Positions 43,909 through 51,502 of a stretch of 64,000 nt of DNA are shown piece after piece (positions within the stretch are counted from its first letter, which is position 1; every line of letters begins with the position of its first letter). Both the position numbers and the translations under genes were made by a program. The notes beneath the pieces were generated by a model. It was given only the letters and a program-made list of their open reading frames with translations, was not told the origin of the DNA and made no database searches. The DNA is taken from contig JAISAO010000070.1 of NCBI GenBank assembly GCA_031266665.1, positions 1 to 64,000 on the forward strand. Direction: 5' to 3'. The DNA comes from Propionibacteriaceae bacterium (GTDB lineage: Bacteria > Actinomycetota > Actinomycetes > Propionibacteriales > Propionibacteriaceae).

Positions 43909-45186
43909 GTGATCGATCCCAAACTCATTCGCACCGACCCCGACCGTTTGCGCCGCGCCCAGGCCCGACGGGGCGAGGACACCGCCCTGATCGACCGGCT
44001 GATCGAGGCCGACGAGGCCCGACGCTCCGCCATCGGCGTCTTCGAGGATTGGCGCGCCCAGCAGAAGGAGTTGGGCAAGAAGGTCTCGCGGGCCGCCGCC
44101 AGTGACAAATCTAAGTTGCTGGACGAGGCCAAGGAACTGGCCGCCCGGGTGAAGTCGGCCGAGGCCGGCTCGTCCTTGGCCGAGGCCCGCTTCGAGGAAT
44201 TGCTGAAGCTCTTGCCCAACCCGGTGTTCGAGGACGTGCCCATGGGCGGTGAGGACGACGCGGTGGTCTTGGAGACGGTCGGCGCCCCCCGTGATTTCGC
44301 GGCCGAGGGTTTCACGCCGGCGGACCACGAGGCCATCGGCCGCCGGCTGGGGGCCATCGACATGGAGCGCGGGGCCAAGGTGTCGGGCTCGCGCTTCTAC
44401 TTCCTGACCGGCGTGGGGGCCGAGTTGGAGCTGGGGCTGGTCCAATTGGCCATGGCCCGGGCCCTGGCCTGGGGCTTCACTCCGATCCTGCCGCCGGCCC
44501 TGGTCAAGCAGGCCGCCATGGAGGGCACCGGCTTCCTGGGCCAGGCCGCCCAGGACGTCTACCACCTGCCGGCCGACGACCTCTACCTGGTCGGCACCTC
44601 CGAGGTGGCGCTGGCGGCCTACCACGCGGGCGAGATCTTGGACCAGGCGACCCTGCCCCGCCGCTACGTCGGTTATTCGCCTTGTTTTCGGCGGGAGGCC
44701 GGCTCCTACGGCCAAGACACCAAAGGCATCTTCCGGGTGCATTGGTTCGACAAAGTTGAAATGTTCGTCTACTGCGACCCGGACCAATCCCAAGACGAGC
44801 ATCAGAAATTACTGGACTTCGAGCGCCAGTTCCTCCAACTGCTGGAGATCCCCTTCCAGGTCTTGGAGGTCCCGGCCGGCGACCTCGGCCTGTCGGCCGC
44901 CCGCAAGTACGATTGCTACGCCTGGTTCCCGGGCCAGAACCGCTACCGCGAGGTCACCTCGACCTCCAACTGCACCGAGTTCCAATCCCGCCGCCTGGGC
45001 GTCCGCGCCCGCCGGACCGACGGCGCAGTGGGGCCGGTGGCGACCCTCAACGGCACCCTCTGCGCCATGACCCGGACCATCATCGCCCTGCTGGAGAACC
45101 ACCAACAAGCCGACGGCTCGGTCACGCTGCCGGCGGCCCTGCGCCCCTATCTGGGCGGCCGGGAGACACTGACCCCGCTCGACTGA
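43909..45186 (+). CDS. serS: Seryl-tRNA synthetase
   Basis: The 425-residue class II synthetase charges tRNA-Ser and tRNA-Sec. The N-terminal coiled-coil arm (residues 5-100) binds the tRNA long arm. Motif 2 is [16 protein letters not shown] and motif 3 is [18 protein letters not shown] with preceding [17 protein letters not shown]. The GTG start gives the normal family length, and TAAGCT lies seven bases upstream (possibly leaderless). Its last 94 coding bases plus 26 downstream are duplicated at 46067-46345. Confidence 0.96.
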   Translation: MIDPKLIRTDPDRLRRAQARRGEDTALIDRLIEADEARRSAIGVFEDWRAQQKELGKKVSRAAASDKSKLLDEAKELAARVKSAEAGSSLAEARFEELLKLLPNPVFEDVPMGGEDDAVVLETVGAPRDFAAEGFTPADHEAIGRRLGAIDMERGAKVSGSRFYFLTGVGAELELGLVQLAMARALAWGFTPILPPALVKQAAMEGTGFLGQAAQDVYHLPADDLYLVGTSEVALAAYHAGEILDQATLPRRYVGYSPCFRREAGSYGQDTKGIFRVHWFDKVEMFVYCDPDQSQDEHQKLLDFERQFLQLLEIPFQVLEVPAGDLGLSAARKYDCYAWFPGQNRYREVTSTSNCTEFQSRRLGVRARRTDGAVGPVATLNGTLCAMTRTIIALLENHQQADGSVTLPAALRPYLGGRETLTPLD

Positions 45187-45212
45187 CCGCCTCGGCGGCC
45201 CCGCCGACTGAC
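45093..45212 (+). repeat. serS 3'-end repeat, copy A (original)
   Basis: A 120-bp segment covering the last codons of serS and 26 bp beyond. A diverged second copy lies at 46067-46345. The two flank the HigBA-like cassette. Confidence 0.85.
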
Positions 45213-45340
45213 ATACCTCAGTTGGCAGAGAATCGTTACACCAACCCGCGAGCAGTGGAGCAGGCGATCAAGCCGGCCGCCATGAAGGCGCGGGCGACAG
45301 ATCCGGCCCGTCGGATTGCTCGCCGTCATATCGTTTACTG

Positions 45341-45346
45341 TATAAT
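45341..45346 (+). promoter_or_regulatory. Consensus -10 box (TATAAT) of the HigBA-like pair
   Basis: A perfect TATAAT lies exactly six bases before GTG 45353, implying a leaderless mRNA. TTGCTC at 45316-45321 is a possible -35 with a 19-bp spacer. Confidence 0.7.
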
Positions 45347-45352
45347 ACGAGT

Positions 45353-45678
45353 GTGCCCGTGGTGGATTTCTCGGACGAGGTGGCCGGTTGGTACGCCGGG
45401 CTGTCGAACGACGACGCGGCTTCGGTGGCCCGGACGGTGGATCGGCTGGAGACGGTTATCGGCTGGGGATGCCCCGGTCGCGCCCTTTGGGCGGCGGCCT
45501 GCACGAGTTGAGGATCTCTTTGGGCGACGTGGACGCGCGCGTCACCCACGTCTTCGAGGACGGGACGGCCTGGCTGCTGACGGCGTTCCCCAAACGGCGG
45601 GACAACGAGGCCCGGGAGGTCGCCCGAGCCAGACGGGCGCAAGCTGATCGGATCAGGGACAGGGAGACGGGAAGATGA
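45353..45678 (+). pseudogene. RelE/HigB-like toxin gene disrupted by a frameshift
   Basis: The first part reads VPVVDFSDEVAGWYAGLSND then VARTVDRLETVIGW, like the start of RelE/HigB (phage Gp49-like) toxins. Near 45463 the frame must shift by one base to continue into GMPRSRPLGGGLHELRISLG and HVFEDGTAWLLTAFPKRRDNE, the toxin core. In the given frame it stops at once. The second frame's stop overlaps the antitoxin ATG (ATGA), as in intact pairs. A sequencing error is possible. Confidence 0.75.
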
Positions 45679-45974
45679 CTGATTGGCGCGAGGTCAAGGC
45701 GAAGCGGCTGGCCGGCATGACCGAGGACGAGAGGGCCGCCTTCGAGCGCGAGTACCAGGCGGCCGGGGTCCGCCTCGACCTGGCCGACGCCCTCTACCAG
45801 GCGCGGACGGCGGCCGGTTTGAGCCAGTCGGAGCTGGCCCGCCGGGCCGGCACCACGCAGGCCCAGATCTCGCTGATCGAGAACGCCGGCCGCACGCCCC
45901 GGGTGGACACTCTGTGGCGGATCGCGGAGGCCTTGGACATGAGTCTGGAAATCAGCTTCCGGCCGGCGGCCTGA
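45675..45974 (+). CDS. XRE family antitoxin (HigA-like)
   Basis: The 99-residue protein has a Cro/C1 helix-turn-helix at residues 35-90 (ALYQARTAAGLSQSELARRA, TTQAQISLIENAGRTPRVDTL). N-terminal EVKAKRLAGMTEDERAAFEREY is typical of antitoxins downstream of RelE/HigB toxins. It overlaps the toxin stop by 4 bp. It is intact although the toxin is frameshifted. Confidence 0.85.
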   Translation: MTDWREVKAKRLAGMTEDERAAFEREYQAAGVRLDLADALYQARTAAGLSQSELARRAGTTQAQISLIENAGRTPRVDTLWRIAEALDMSLEISFRPAA

Positions 45975-46066
45975 CAGCCCCGGGATCACCAGCCGAGGGA
46001 GCCGCACTCGGCCCGCGGCACGGTTGGCGCGGGCCAAGGTTTTGATTTTACGGTAGTCACCCGGCC

Positions 46067-46345
46067 GGAGAACCACCAACAAGCCAACGGCCGGTCTGCC
46101 TGCCCGTCGCCCTGTGCCCCTATCTAGATGGTTAATTCCAAGGGCTGGGCGATGGATTCGCGCTCAGGCGGCGGGCCGGCCAGGAAGAGGAGGCTGGCGA
46201 TGCGAGCATCGCCGACCGACGAGGACGCAGTCTGGCGTGTCGTCTGAGCGCGAGGACGAGCCCATGGCTTGGAATTAACCATCTAGGCGGCCGGGAGGCG
46301 CTGACCCCCGCTCGATTGACCGCCTCGGCGGCCCCGTCGACTGAC
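46067..46345 (+). repeat. serS 3'-end repeat, copy B, interrupted by a MITE
   Basis: After removing the 155-bp MITE and one CTAG, exactly 120 bp remain, the same length as copy A, at roughly 85-90% identity by eye. It begins GGAGAACCACCAACAAGCC and ends CGACTGAC as copy A does. It is not translated. Confidence 0.85.
46128..46282. mobile_element. 155-bp MITE (foldback element), CTAG target duplication
   Basis: Terminal inverted repeats ATGGTTAATTCCAAG are perfect, flanked on both sides by CTAG. The interior is itself an imperfect foldback centred on GGCGATGC-GA-GCATCGCC at 46196-46213. No open frame encodes a transposase. A four-base YTAR-type target duplication points to an IS5-family parent. 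It sits in copy B of the serS tail. Confidence 0.85.
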
Positions 46346-46401
46346 CCGCCTTAGGCTCCGGTCGAAAACCGAGGCCTTAGCGCTTATCCGGTCGACGGCA
46401 T

Positions 46402-46430
46402 TTGCGCTTGCGATTTGTTCGTTTTAGACT
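46402..46430 (+). promoter_or_regulatory. Leaderless promoter of the HTH/PIN pair (copy 2)
   Basis: -35 TTGCGC, 17-bp spacer, -10 TAGACT, six bases, GTG 46437. The sequence is identical to the promoter of copy 1 through the -10 box. Confidence 0.78.
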
Positions 46431-46436
46431 CGGCTT

Positions 46437-46871
46437 GTGACCTTGACAGTGGTGCCCGGACGGGTGGACGAGTCGGCCCGGGTGGCCGACGCCTTGAGCG
46501 GCGACCGGGAGGCCTCGCTGTTGACCGCCGAGGGGGAGGCGGTTCGGCTGCCCGTGGAATTGCGGGCGGTTCTGAGCGCGGCGGCGCGGGCGCTGTCCGA
46601 CGGCCAAGCGGTCGTGGTGGCGGGGCGGGACAGCTATCTGACGACCCAGGAGGCGGCCGATTTCCTGGGCGTCTCCCGGCCCACCCTGATCCGGGCGCTC
46701 GAGTTGGGCGAGATCCCCTACCAGCGGCCCAACAGCCATCGGCGGATCAAGTTGGCCGATCTGGTCGCCCACCAGGCCGAGCGGTCCGAGCGGCGGGCCG
46801 CCGTGGACCGTCTGTTGGCCATGTCCGACGAGCTTGACCCGTTCGACGGCGGCTTCGTCCCCACCCGATGA
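46437..46871 (+). CDS. Excisionase-type (HTH_17) antitoxin of an intact PIN pair
   Basis: 144 residues with a GTG start. HTH_17 domain at 65-112 (YLTTQEAADFLGVSRPTLIRAL). About 90% identical to the protein at 40070-40504, so the loci are a recent duplication. It overlaps the PIN toxin start by 4 bp (ATGA). It is expected to bind its own promoter and neutralise the toxin. Confidence 0.88.
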   Translation: MTLTVVPGRVDESARVADALSGDREASLLTAEGEAVRLPVELRAVLSAAARALSDGQAVVVAGRDSYLTTQEAADFLGVSRPTLIRALELGEIPYQRPNSHRRIKLADLVAHQAERSERRAAVDRLLAMSDELDPFDGGFVPTR

Positions 46872-47425
46872 CACCCCCCAGGGCCGTGCTGGACGCTTGC
46901 GTCCTCGTCCCCATCGCGCTGTGCGATGTGCTGATGGAGCTGGCCGACGACAGGCTGTTCCGCCCGTTGTGGTCGGAGACCATCCTGGGAGAGGTCGAAC
47001 GGGCCTTAACTGACAAGCTCGGTTTGTCGGTGGATCGCGCCGGGTATCGCATCGAACAGATGAGGCTGGCCCAGCCGAGGGCCGCCGTGACCGGCTTCGA
47101 GGCTCTGATCCCCGGACTGCGCAACCATCCCAAGGACCGCCACGTCCTGGCCGTGGCCGTTCAGGCCGACTGCCCCGTGATCGTGACGGAGAACCTGGCC
47201 GACTTCCCGGCCGAGGCGCTGCACCCGCACGGCGTCACAGCGGTGAGGGCCGATGACTTTCTGCTCCAATTGCTGGACCAAGATGAGGCGGCCGTCTGGG
47301 CGGCCGTCGAGCGCAAACGAGTCTCGTACCAAAGACCGCCCCGGACAAGGCGTCAGTTCTGTGATCGCTTGACCGCCACGGCCCCCAGGTTCGCCGCCCG
47401 CCTTTGGGATATGGCGGCGCGCTGA
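46868..47425 (+). CDS. PIN domain ribonuclease toxin
   Basis: The 185-residue PIN-fold protein has acidic residues in AVLDACVLVP, SETILGEVERAL, HPKDRHVLAVAVQADCPVIVTENLADFP. The D-x-D/E-D cluster binds magnesium for RNA cleavage. C-terminal FAARLWDMAAR is shared with the scar at 40017-40073. It is the only complete toxin of the classical pairs in this window. Confidence 0.88.
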   Translation: MTPPRAVLDACVLVPIALCDVLMELADDRLFRPLWSETILGEVERALTDKLGLSVDRAGYRIEQMRLAQPRAAVTGFEALIPGLRNHPKDRHVLAVAVQADCPVIVTENLADFPAEALHPHGVTAVRADDFLLQLLDQDEAAVWAAVERKRVSYQRPPRTRRQFCDRLTATAPRFAARLWDMAAR

Positions 47426-47543
47426 GGCGGCGGAACGGGCCGGAGACAACCCACTGGACGGGCCGAACTCGCCCCAGGTGGGCAACGGCTCGTCGCCATA
47501 CAAGTGATAAGTGGTTGGCTCTCAAGAGGGTGGACCGCCCGCG
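47426..47543. other. Intergenic stretch after the PIN toxin
   Basis: No gene or clear signal is seen. Confidence 0.3.
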
Positions 47544-47725
47544 TCACCGGCCCGGGCACCGTCCGGCGACGTGAATCGTTGAGCCGTTTTGGGAGCGCCT
47601 GGCGATCTTAGGCATGCCACCACAAGAGTCGTCCCAGACGGTGTCGTGCCACGCCTTCAGCATCAGGCTTCGATCAACTCGTGCGCGGACATGTCACGCC
47701 CGACCCACTCGACCGGCACTCGGAG
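47544..47725 (-). pseudogene. Remnant of a RelB/DinJ antitoxin end and YoeB/Txe-like toxin start
   Basis: The antitoxin tail reads GRDMSAHELIEA-stop, as in the intact antitoxin at 49339 (GRDMSTHELIEA). A TGATG overlap leads to MLKAWHDTVWDD, which resembles the start of Txe/YoeB toxins (W-x-D-x-A-W-D-D). The rest of the toxin is replaced by unrelated sequence up to a stop at 47544. Non-functional. Confidence 0.55.
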
Positions 47726-47976
47726 CGCGGCTACGGATTTACTGAACTCGCGGTCGGCGGGATGGGGGTCTTCTTGACTGAAGTTACATAGGTTCGGCTG
47801 TTGTGGTTCTAATAAAACAAGAGCTGACAGCCTATGAGGCCGCTCCCGCGCTTCGGCCACCGCGTATGATTAGGTTTTGTTTTATCAACACCATAACTTC
47901 AAACGTGGCAGATGTCGACGGTGCCGCCTCAAACATGGCCCACGATTCGTATCAACTACCGCGCTCGATCACCAGA
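47726..47976. other. AT-richer intergenic region
   Basis: No convincing gene. ATAAAACAA (47812-47820) and its inverted copy TTGTTTTAT (47877-47885) are separated by 56 bp; they could be remnant ends of a small element. Confidence 0.35.
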
Positions 47977-48729
47977 TCAAAGTCTGCCGCGCCGTCGAAC
48001 TCGAAGGTCGTAAGACCGCCAAGCGATTAATGCGCCACCAAGGATAGCGGGGAGAACCGCGATCAAGAATGGCATGAAACGACCGTCGCCCAGCATGATT
48101 AGCATCAAGAACTCGAACAGAAGAAGTAAGCAACCGAATGGGAAAGCGGCCCTGTTATCTGGGGTGGTCGCGGCGAAGACGATCGCACTTGTCAAGAAAT
48201 ACAAGCCGAACGCCGATCCCCACATCAGGCTATAATTGAACTCCGGAGCCGGTTCCCTATTCAGTTCGGTCTTCTTCGCTGATCCCTCTGAGCCTCTGAC
48301 AACGTTCGGCCAATGAGGCCTGACCGCCTTCGCTAATTCATCAATGAAGCAGCCAGCCGCATCGGCGGGGAAGAAGCCGCTGGCTTTTACGATGATGGAT
48401 TTAGTGCCGCCGCCTTCCTTTTCCTCCAGTGACACCACTCCGGACATGTCTTTGGACCACATGCTTGACAGAGCCCGGATGTTGCTCTTCCCGCTAAGAA
48501 TGGCGGCAAAACCAAGATCGCTGGCGTTCCTCATCGCGTACGACGAAAACTCCTCCTCGATTGGCAGAATGCTCGAGACGATCTTCGGCAGCCGAGCAAG
48601 CACGAAGGAAACCAGTGCTTCGTAATCGGCCTCATCGGCCGACGTCAATTCTAAAAATTCGCCTGAGTATACGGAGTCCAGCAGGCCCATAGCACCCGCG
48701 TGCTTAAACCTCGGGATCATCGAAGCCAT
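47977..48729 (-). CDS. Hypothetical protein with C-terminal membrane domain
   Basis: 250 residues. Residues 1-160 are soluble with mixed helices and strands (NASDLGFAAILSGKSNIRAL, SIIVKASGFFPADAAGCF). Three hydrophobic segments follow at about 168-240 (FGLYFLTSAIVFAATT, FGCLLLLFEFLMLIMLG, FLIAVLPAILGGALIAW), ending in an arginine-rich tail. Base composition is AT-richer than neighbours, suggesting transfer. The start follows the preceding small gene by 3 bp. No family recognised; a membrane effector of a small XRE-controlled cassette is possible. Confidence 0.65.
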   Translation of the reverse strand: MASMIPRFKHAGAMGLLDSVYSGEFLELTSADEADYEALVSFVLARLPKIVSSILPIEEEFSSYAMRNASDLGFAAILSGKSNIRALSSMWSKDMSGVVSLEEKEGGGTKSIIVKASGFFPADAAGCFIDELAKAVRPHWPNVVRGSEGSAKKTELNREPAPEFNYSLMWGSAFGLYFLTSAIVFAATTPDNRAAFPFGCLLLLFEFLMLIMLGDGRFMPFLIAVLPAILGGALIAWRSYDLRVRRRGRL

Positions 48730-48732
48730 CCG

Positions 48733-48885
48733 TCACCGCCCCGCGCTCTTCATGGCTTCGCGCGCCTTGTTGCCGAGGGGGCCGACTTGCTTGGCCGCCT
48801 CGGAGCAAAGCTCGTAGTCGCGCTGACTGGCGGTGCCCGCCCCAACCCGCGCGATCGCTGACAGATACTCACCCTCCGAAGCCAT
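48733..48885 (-). CDS. Small hypothetical protein of the XRE cassette
   Basis: 50 residues from ATG 48885 (MASEGEYLSAIARVGAG), helical, ending NKAREAMKSAGR. GGAAGG lies eight bases before the start. Longer readings upstream would cover the operator dyads and the divergent XRE start, so the short form is preferred. It is coupled to the membrane protein gene downstream. Confidence 0.5.
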   Translation of the reverse strand: MASEGEYLSAIARVGAGTASQRDYELCSEAAKQVGPLGNKAREAMKSAGR

Positions 48886-48936
48886 TGCTCTCGCCTTCCA
48901 GTAGTTGCGGCTGAGGCCGAGTATCCGGCGTGGTGG

Positions 48937-48961
48937 TCGGAGTACTCCGAGATATCGGAGT
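48937..48961. promoter_or_regulatory. Interlocking operator dyads between XRE gene and cassette
   Basis: TCGGAGT-ACTCCGA is a perfect 14-bp palindrome (48937-48950). Its right arm ACTCCGA also pairs with TCGGAGT four bases further (48944-48961). A further CTCCGAG stands at 48973. These lie between the divergent genes and suit binding of the XRE protein. Confidence 0.75.
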
Positions 48962-49022
48962 GATACTACACCCTCCGAGATGTTGGAACGCACGGGATGG
49001 GGGCGGGGGGTGAAATGGTTTC

Positions 49023-49286
49023 GTGTCATCTCGTCGCCCCAGCACGGCGCGACCGACCGGGGAACCCAACTTCAAGGCTTTGCGCCTGGCCGCACACCTG
49101 CGGCGGCAGGCGCTCGGGCTGACGCTGAAAGAAGTGGTGGCCCGCGCGGGCATCGCGGAGTCAACGGTGACGGGAGCGCTGTATGGCTACCACGAGGGAA
49201 GCGTTCGGACATGGCGAGCGATCGCCTGCGCGCTCGAGATGCGCCTAGGGGAACTGATAGACCACCTGGATGATCCCTACAACTGA
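49023..49286 (+). CDS. XRE-type helix-turn-helix regulator
   Basis: 87 residues with a GTG start. The helix-turn-helix spans about 15-75 (FKALRLAAHLRRQALGLTLK, VVARAGIAESTVTGALYGYHEGSVRTW), ending LIDHLDDPYN. It is divergent from the small protein/membrane protein pair, with dyads in between, so it probably represses both directions. Confidence 0.8.
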   Translation: MSSRRPSTARPTGEPNFKALRLAAHLRRQALGLTLKEVVARAGIAESTVTGALYGYHEGSVRTWRAIACALEMRLGELIDHLDDPYN

Positions 49287-49338
49287 CACGACCGCCCTCA
49301 GGCTCGTATCATTGGGCCTAACGACAGATCGTATGGCA

Positions 49339-49599
49339 TCAGGCTTCGATCAACTCGTGCGTGGACATGTCGCGCCCGGCCTCGGCGTCGGTGCGCACCC
49401 GGCGCAGATGGTCCAAGTTGGCGGCCGAGTAGAACGGATCCACCGACACCTCGAAGGGGATGCGACGCTCGCGGGTCATCTTCCGCGCGAAGATCGTGAA
49501 GGCCGTGGTCAGGTTCAGACCCAACTCGCGGCAAGTCTCCTCCAGGTCGCGCTTCAACTCGGTGTCCATACGGATGTTCACCAGCGTCGTGTCAGCCAT
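49339..49599 (-). CDS. RelB/DinJ family antitoxin, toxin missing
   Basis: The 86-residue protein has an N-terminal ribbon-helix-helix (TTLVNIRMDTELKRDLEETC, LGLNLTTAFTIFARKM) and a C-terminal toxin-binding tail ending GRDMSTHELIEA. AGGAGG precedes ATG. The stop overlaps an ATG (TGATG) as in intact pairs, but that frame ends after 13 codons (MPYDLSLGPMIRA), so the toxin has been lost. A dyad lies in its promoter. Confidence 0.85.
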   Translation of the reverse strand: MADTTLVNIRMDTELKRDLEETCRELGLNLTTAFTIFARKMTRERRIPFEVSVDPFYSAANLDHLRRVRTDAEAGRDMSTHELIEA

Positions 49600-49649
49600 G
49601 ACAGACCTCCTCTTCCTGGCCTCAAGACTACCACCTGATCCAACTATAA

Positions 49650-49666
49650 TAAAGATATTGTCTTTA
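49650..49666. promoter_or_regulatory. Operator dyad in the RelB/DinJ promoter
   Basis: TAAAGA-TATTG-TCTTTA, next to a -10-like TATAGT on the minus strand (49643-49648). RelB-type ribbon-helix-helix antitoxins bind such short palindromes to repress themselves. Confidence 0.65.
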
Positions 49667-49677
49667 CTTTATATGCG

Positions 49678-51456
49678 TTACGTCAGTTTTCGGTTCAGGC
49701 GGTCGACCAGGAAATAGGTTCTGAGCAGGGCCTCCGGGGTCGGGTCCGGGTCCAGAGAGCGCAGGGAGCGGGCCAACACGGCCAGGGCCAGGTCGTCGCA
49801 GACGGCGGCCAGGCGTTGGCAGCGGGCGGCCTCGGCCGGGCTCAGCCGACAGCGGCCGGTGGCGGTCAAGGCGACCACTAGGTCGCGGCTGTCGTCCAGA
49901 GTGCGGGTGATGGGTCCGGGTGGCGGAGGCAGTGGCACGGCCGAACGGCGCTCGAGCAATGAGCGCAGACGGCGGCGCAACGGTGGCCCGGTAGGGAGGC
50001 GGTCCGGGGGGCGGTCCGGGAAATGGTGGAAGTCCAGGCTGACCGGCTCGAACTCTTGACCCTCTAAGAATAAGGACACCGGCTGCCAGCGCGGCATTAT
50101 TCGTTCGGCCAAGACGTAGCGGACCTTACGGCCGCTGTTCTCGAAGTCGATCAGGGTGTCGGCCCGTCGGCTTTCGGCCCGGCCGACCGGTTGACGCAGA
50201 CGGATGGCCGCGCCGCCGACCAGGGGCAGGGTCCAGACTAGTTCTTGGGCCGACTGGTCGAGGTCGAAGCGTCCGTTGCCCGCCGCCGCCAGCAGCCTCA
50301 GCGGGCGCTCAAAGAGACCGAAACCGGTTTGGCCGGCCGTCCCCGATAGCAGCTCGGCGCTGATGGAGTCCAGTTGACCAGAGTCGAAGCCTCTGGCTGA
50401 TGGCTGGACCCGGGCGCCGTTGGGAGCCAGGGCGCCGTCTCGGCTCAGACGCGGCCCGACTAGCTGGAAAGGACGCCGCAAGACCGTCGACAAAGCCGAC
50501 CCCCAAAAAGCTGAATTGTCATAGTCGCGGCGGAACGACCAGTCGACCGCTCCCGAGCGTGTACTGGTGACGCGGCGCAACACAGCGGCCTCGGGCTCCC
50601 AGCAGAACAAGGTGATACCCCAGGCGCCCGAATCCGACTCCCACCAACTAGCGCCGAGCGGGACCAACGACATAGTGGCGGCGGTGGAGTATTGCCGCCG
50701 GGCGATGCCGCGCAGCCTCGGCCAAGCCGCCCCAGTCGCCGCCTCCAAAGCTCTGGTCAGCGCCCAGACCTGGGCCAAAGCGCCAGTCAGCCGGTCCTCG
50801 GAGCTGTCGTCGCGACGGGCGGCCACGGCCTCGGCCTGGCCGGCGGCGGCAGCCGTCATCTTGGACAGTAAGGGCAGACCGGCCGAAGCGGCCTCGAGTG
50901 CCAGATCTTCCAACCTTTCAGCCGTCTCCGCCCCCAGATGGGACAATCCGCCCCGGACGATCCGGGCCAAGTATTGGCGAACCGATTCCAGACAGAGCCG
51001 CTGCGTCGGGCTCAACCCCTCGGCCGGAGTGTTGGCGGCCGTGGCTCCCGCAGGAGAGTCGGGCGAAACGTTGTGGGGAGAAACGCCGTCGAGCGGACCC
51101 GTCGAACCGGCTCCCGCCGAGGTCGAACCGGCTCCCGCCGAGTCTGCCGAAACCACGACGGCCCCGCCGGCCGGATCGGCCTCTCCCGTCCCCTGGTCGG
51201 CCCGGGCGAACAGCGCCGCCGCCAACAGGTGGACGCAGACGCCGCCGGCCGGGCAGGGGCAGCGGCAGTCGGCCAGGCCGGAGGCGGCCAGGCGAACCGT
51301 CCAACCTCCCACCGCCACCGTGGTGGGCCGATCCGCCCAGGCGGCCTCCAGGGCCAGCTTGGCGGCCCGCCGAACCAGGCCGGGACTGCTAAGCCGGATC
51401 AGACTGGCGTCGTTCAATCGCCGGTAGGCGTCTAGCTGGCCCATCGGACCGCCCAT
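49678..51456 (-). CDS. SWIM zinc-finger protein (YehQ-like)
   Basis: The 592-residue protein has a SWIM motif near residues 70-88: CRCPCPAGGVCVHLLAAAL, with C-x-C then C-x-H spacing for zinc. A Ser/Gly/Ala/Pro linker with a 21-bp perfect tandem duplication (51101-51142, coding AGAGSTS repeats) follows. The rest is a long helical/strand region seen in YehQ-type proteins. It is the last gene of the MoxR/VWA cluster, 46 bp after the VWA gene. Molecular role unknown; SWIM domains bind nucleic acid or protein. Confidence 0.82.
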   Translation of the reverse strand: MGGPMGQLDAYRRLNDASLIRLSSPGLVRRAAKLALEAAWADRPTTVAVGGWTVRLAASGLADCRCPCPAGGVCVHLLAAALFARADQGTGEADPAGGAVVVSADSAGAGSTSAGAGSTGPLDGVSPHNVSPDSPAGATAANTPAEGLSPTQRLCLESVRQYLARIVRGGLSHLGAETAERLEDLALEAASAGLPLLSKMTAAAAGQAEAVAARRDDSSEDRLTGALAQVWALTRALEAATGAAWPRLRGIARRQYSTAATMSLVPLGASWWESDSGAWGITLFCWEPEAAVLRRVTSTRSGAVDWSFRRDYDNSAFWGSALSTVLRRPFQLVGPRLSRDGALAPNGARVQPSARGFDSGQLDSISAELLSGTAGQTGFGLFERPLRLLAAAGNGRFDLDQSAQELVWTLPLVGGAAIRLRQPVGRAESRRADTLIDFENSGRKVRYVLAERIMPRWQPVSLFLEGQEFEPVSLDFHHFPDRPPDRLPTGPPLRRRLRSLLERRSAVPLPPPPGPITRTLDDSRDLVVALTATGRCRLSPAEAARCQRLAAVCDDLALAVLARSLRSLDPDPTPEALLRTYFLVDRLNRKLT

Positions 51457-51502
51457 CCGGAGCGGACGGCCAAGACACCGGCCCGTCGGCCAGACACCGG
51501 TC

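Noticed and set aside
45187-45340. tRNA-like attachment site at the serS end
   Set aside because: No cloverleaf or TTCGA arm could be drawn; the duplicated segment is protein-coding sequence of serS.
47803-48030. 75-codon plus-strand frame
   Set aside because: Overlaps the end of the membrane protein gene, no ribosome-binding site, no similarity to anything recognised.
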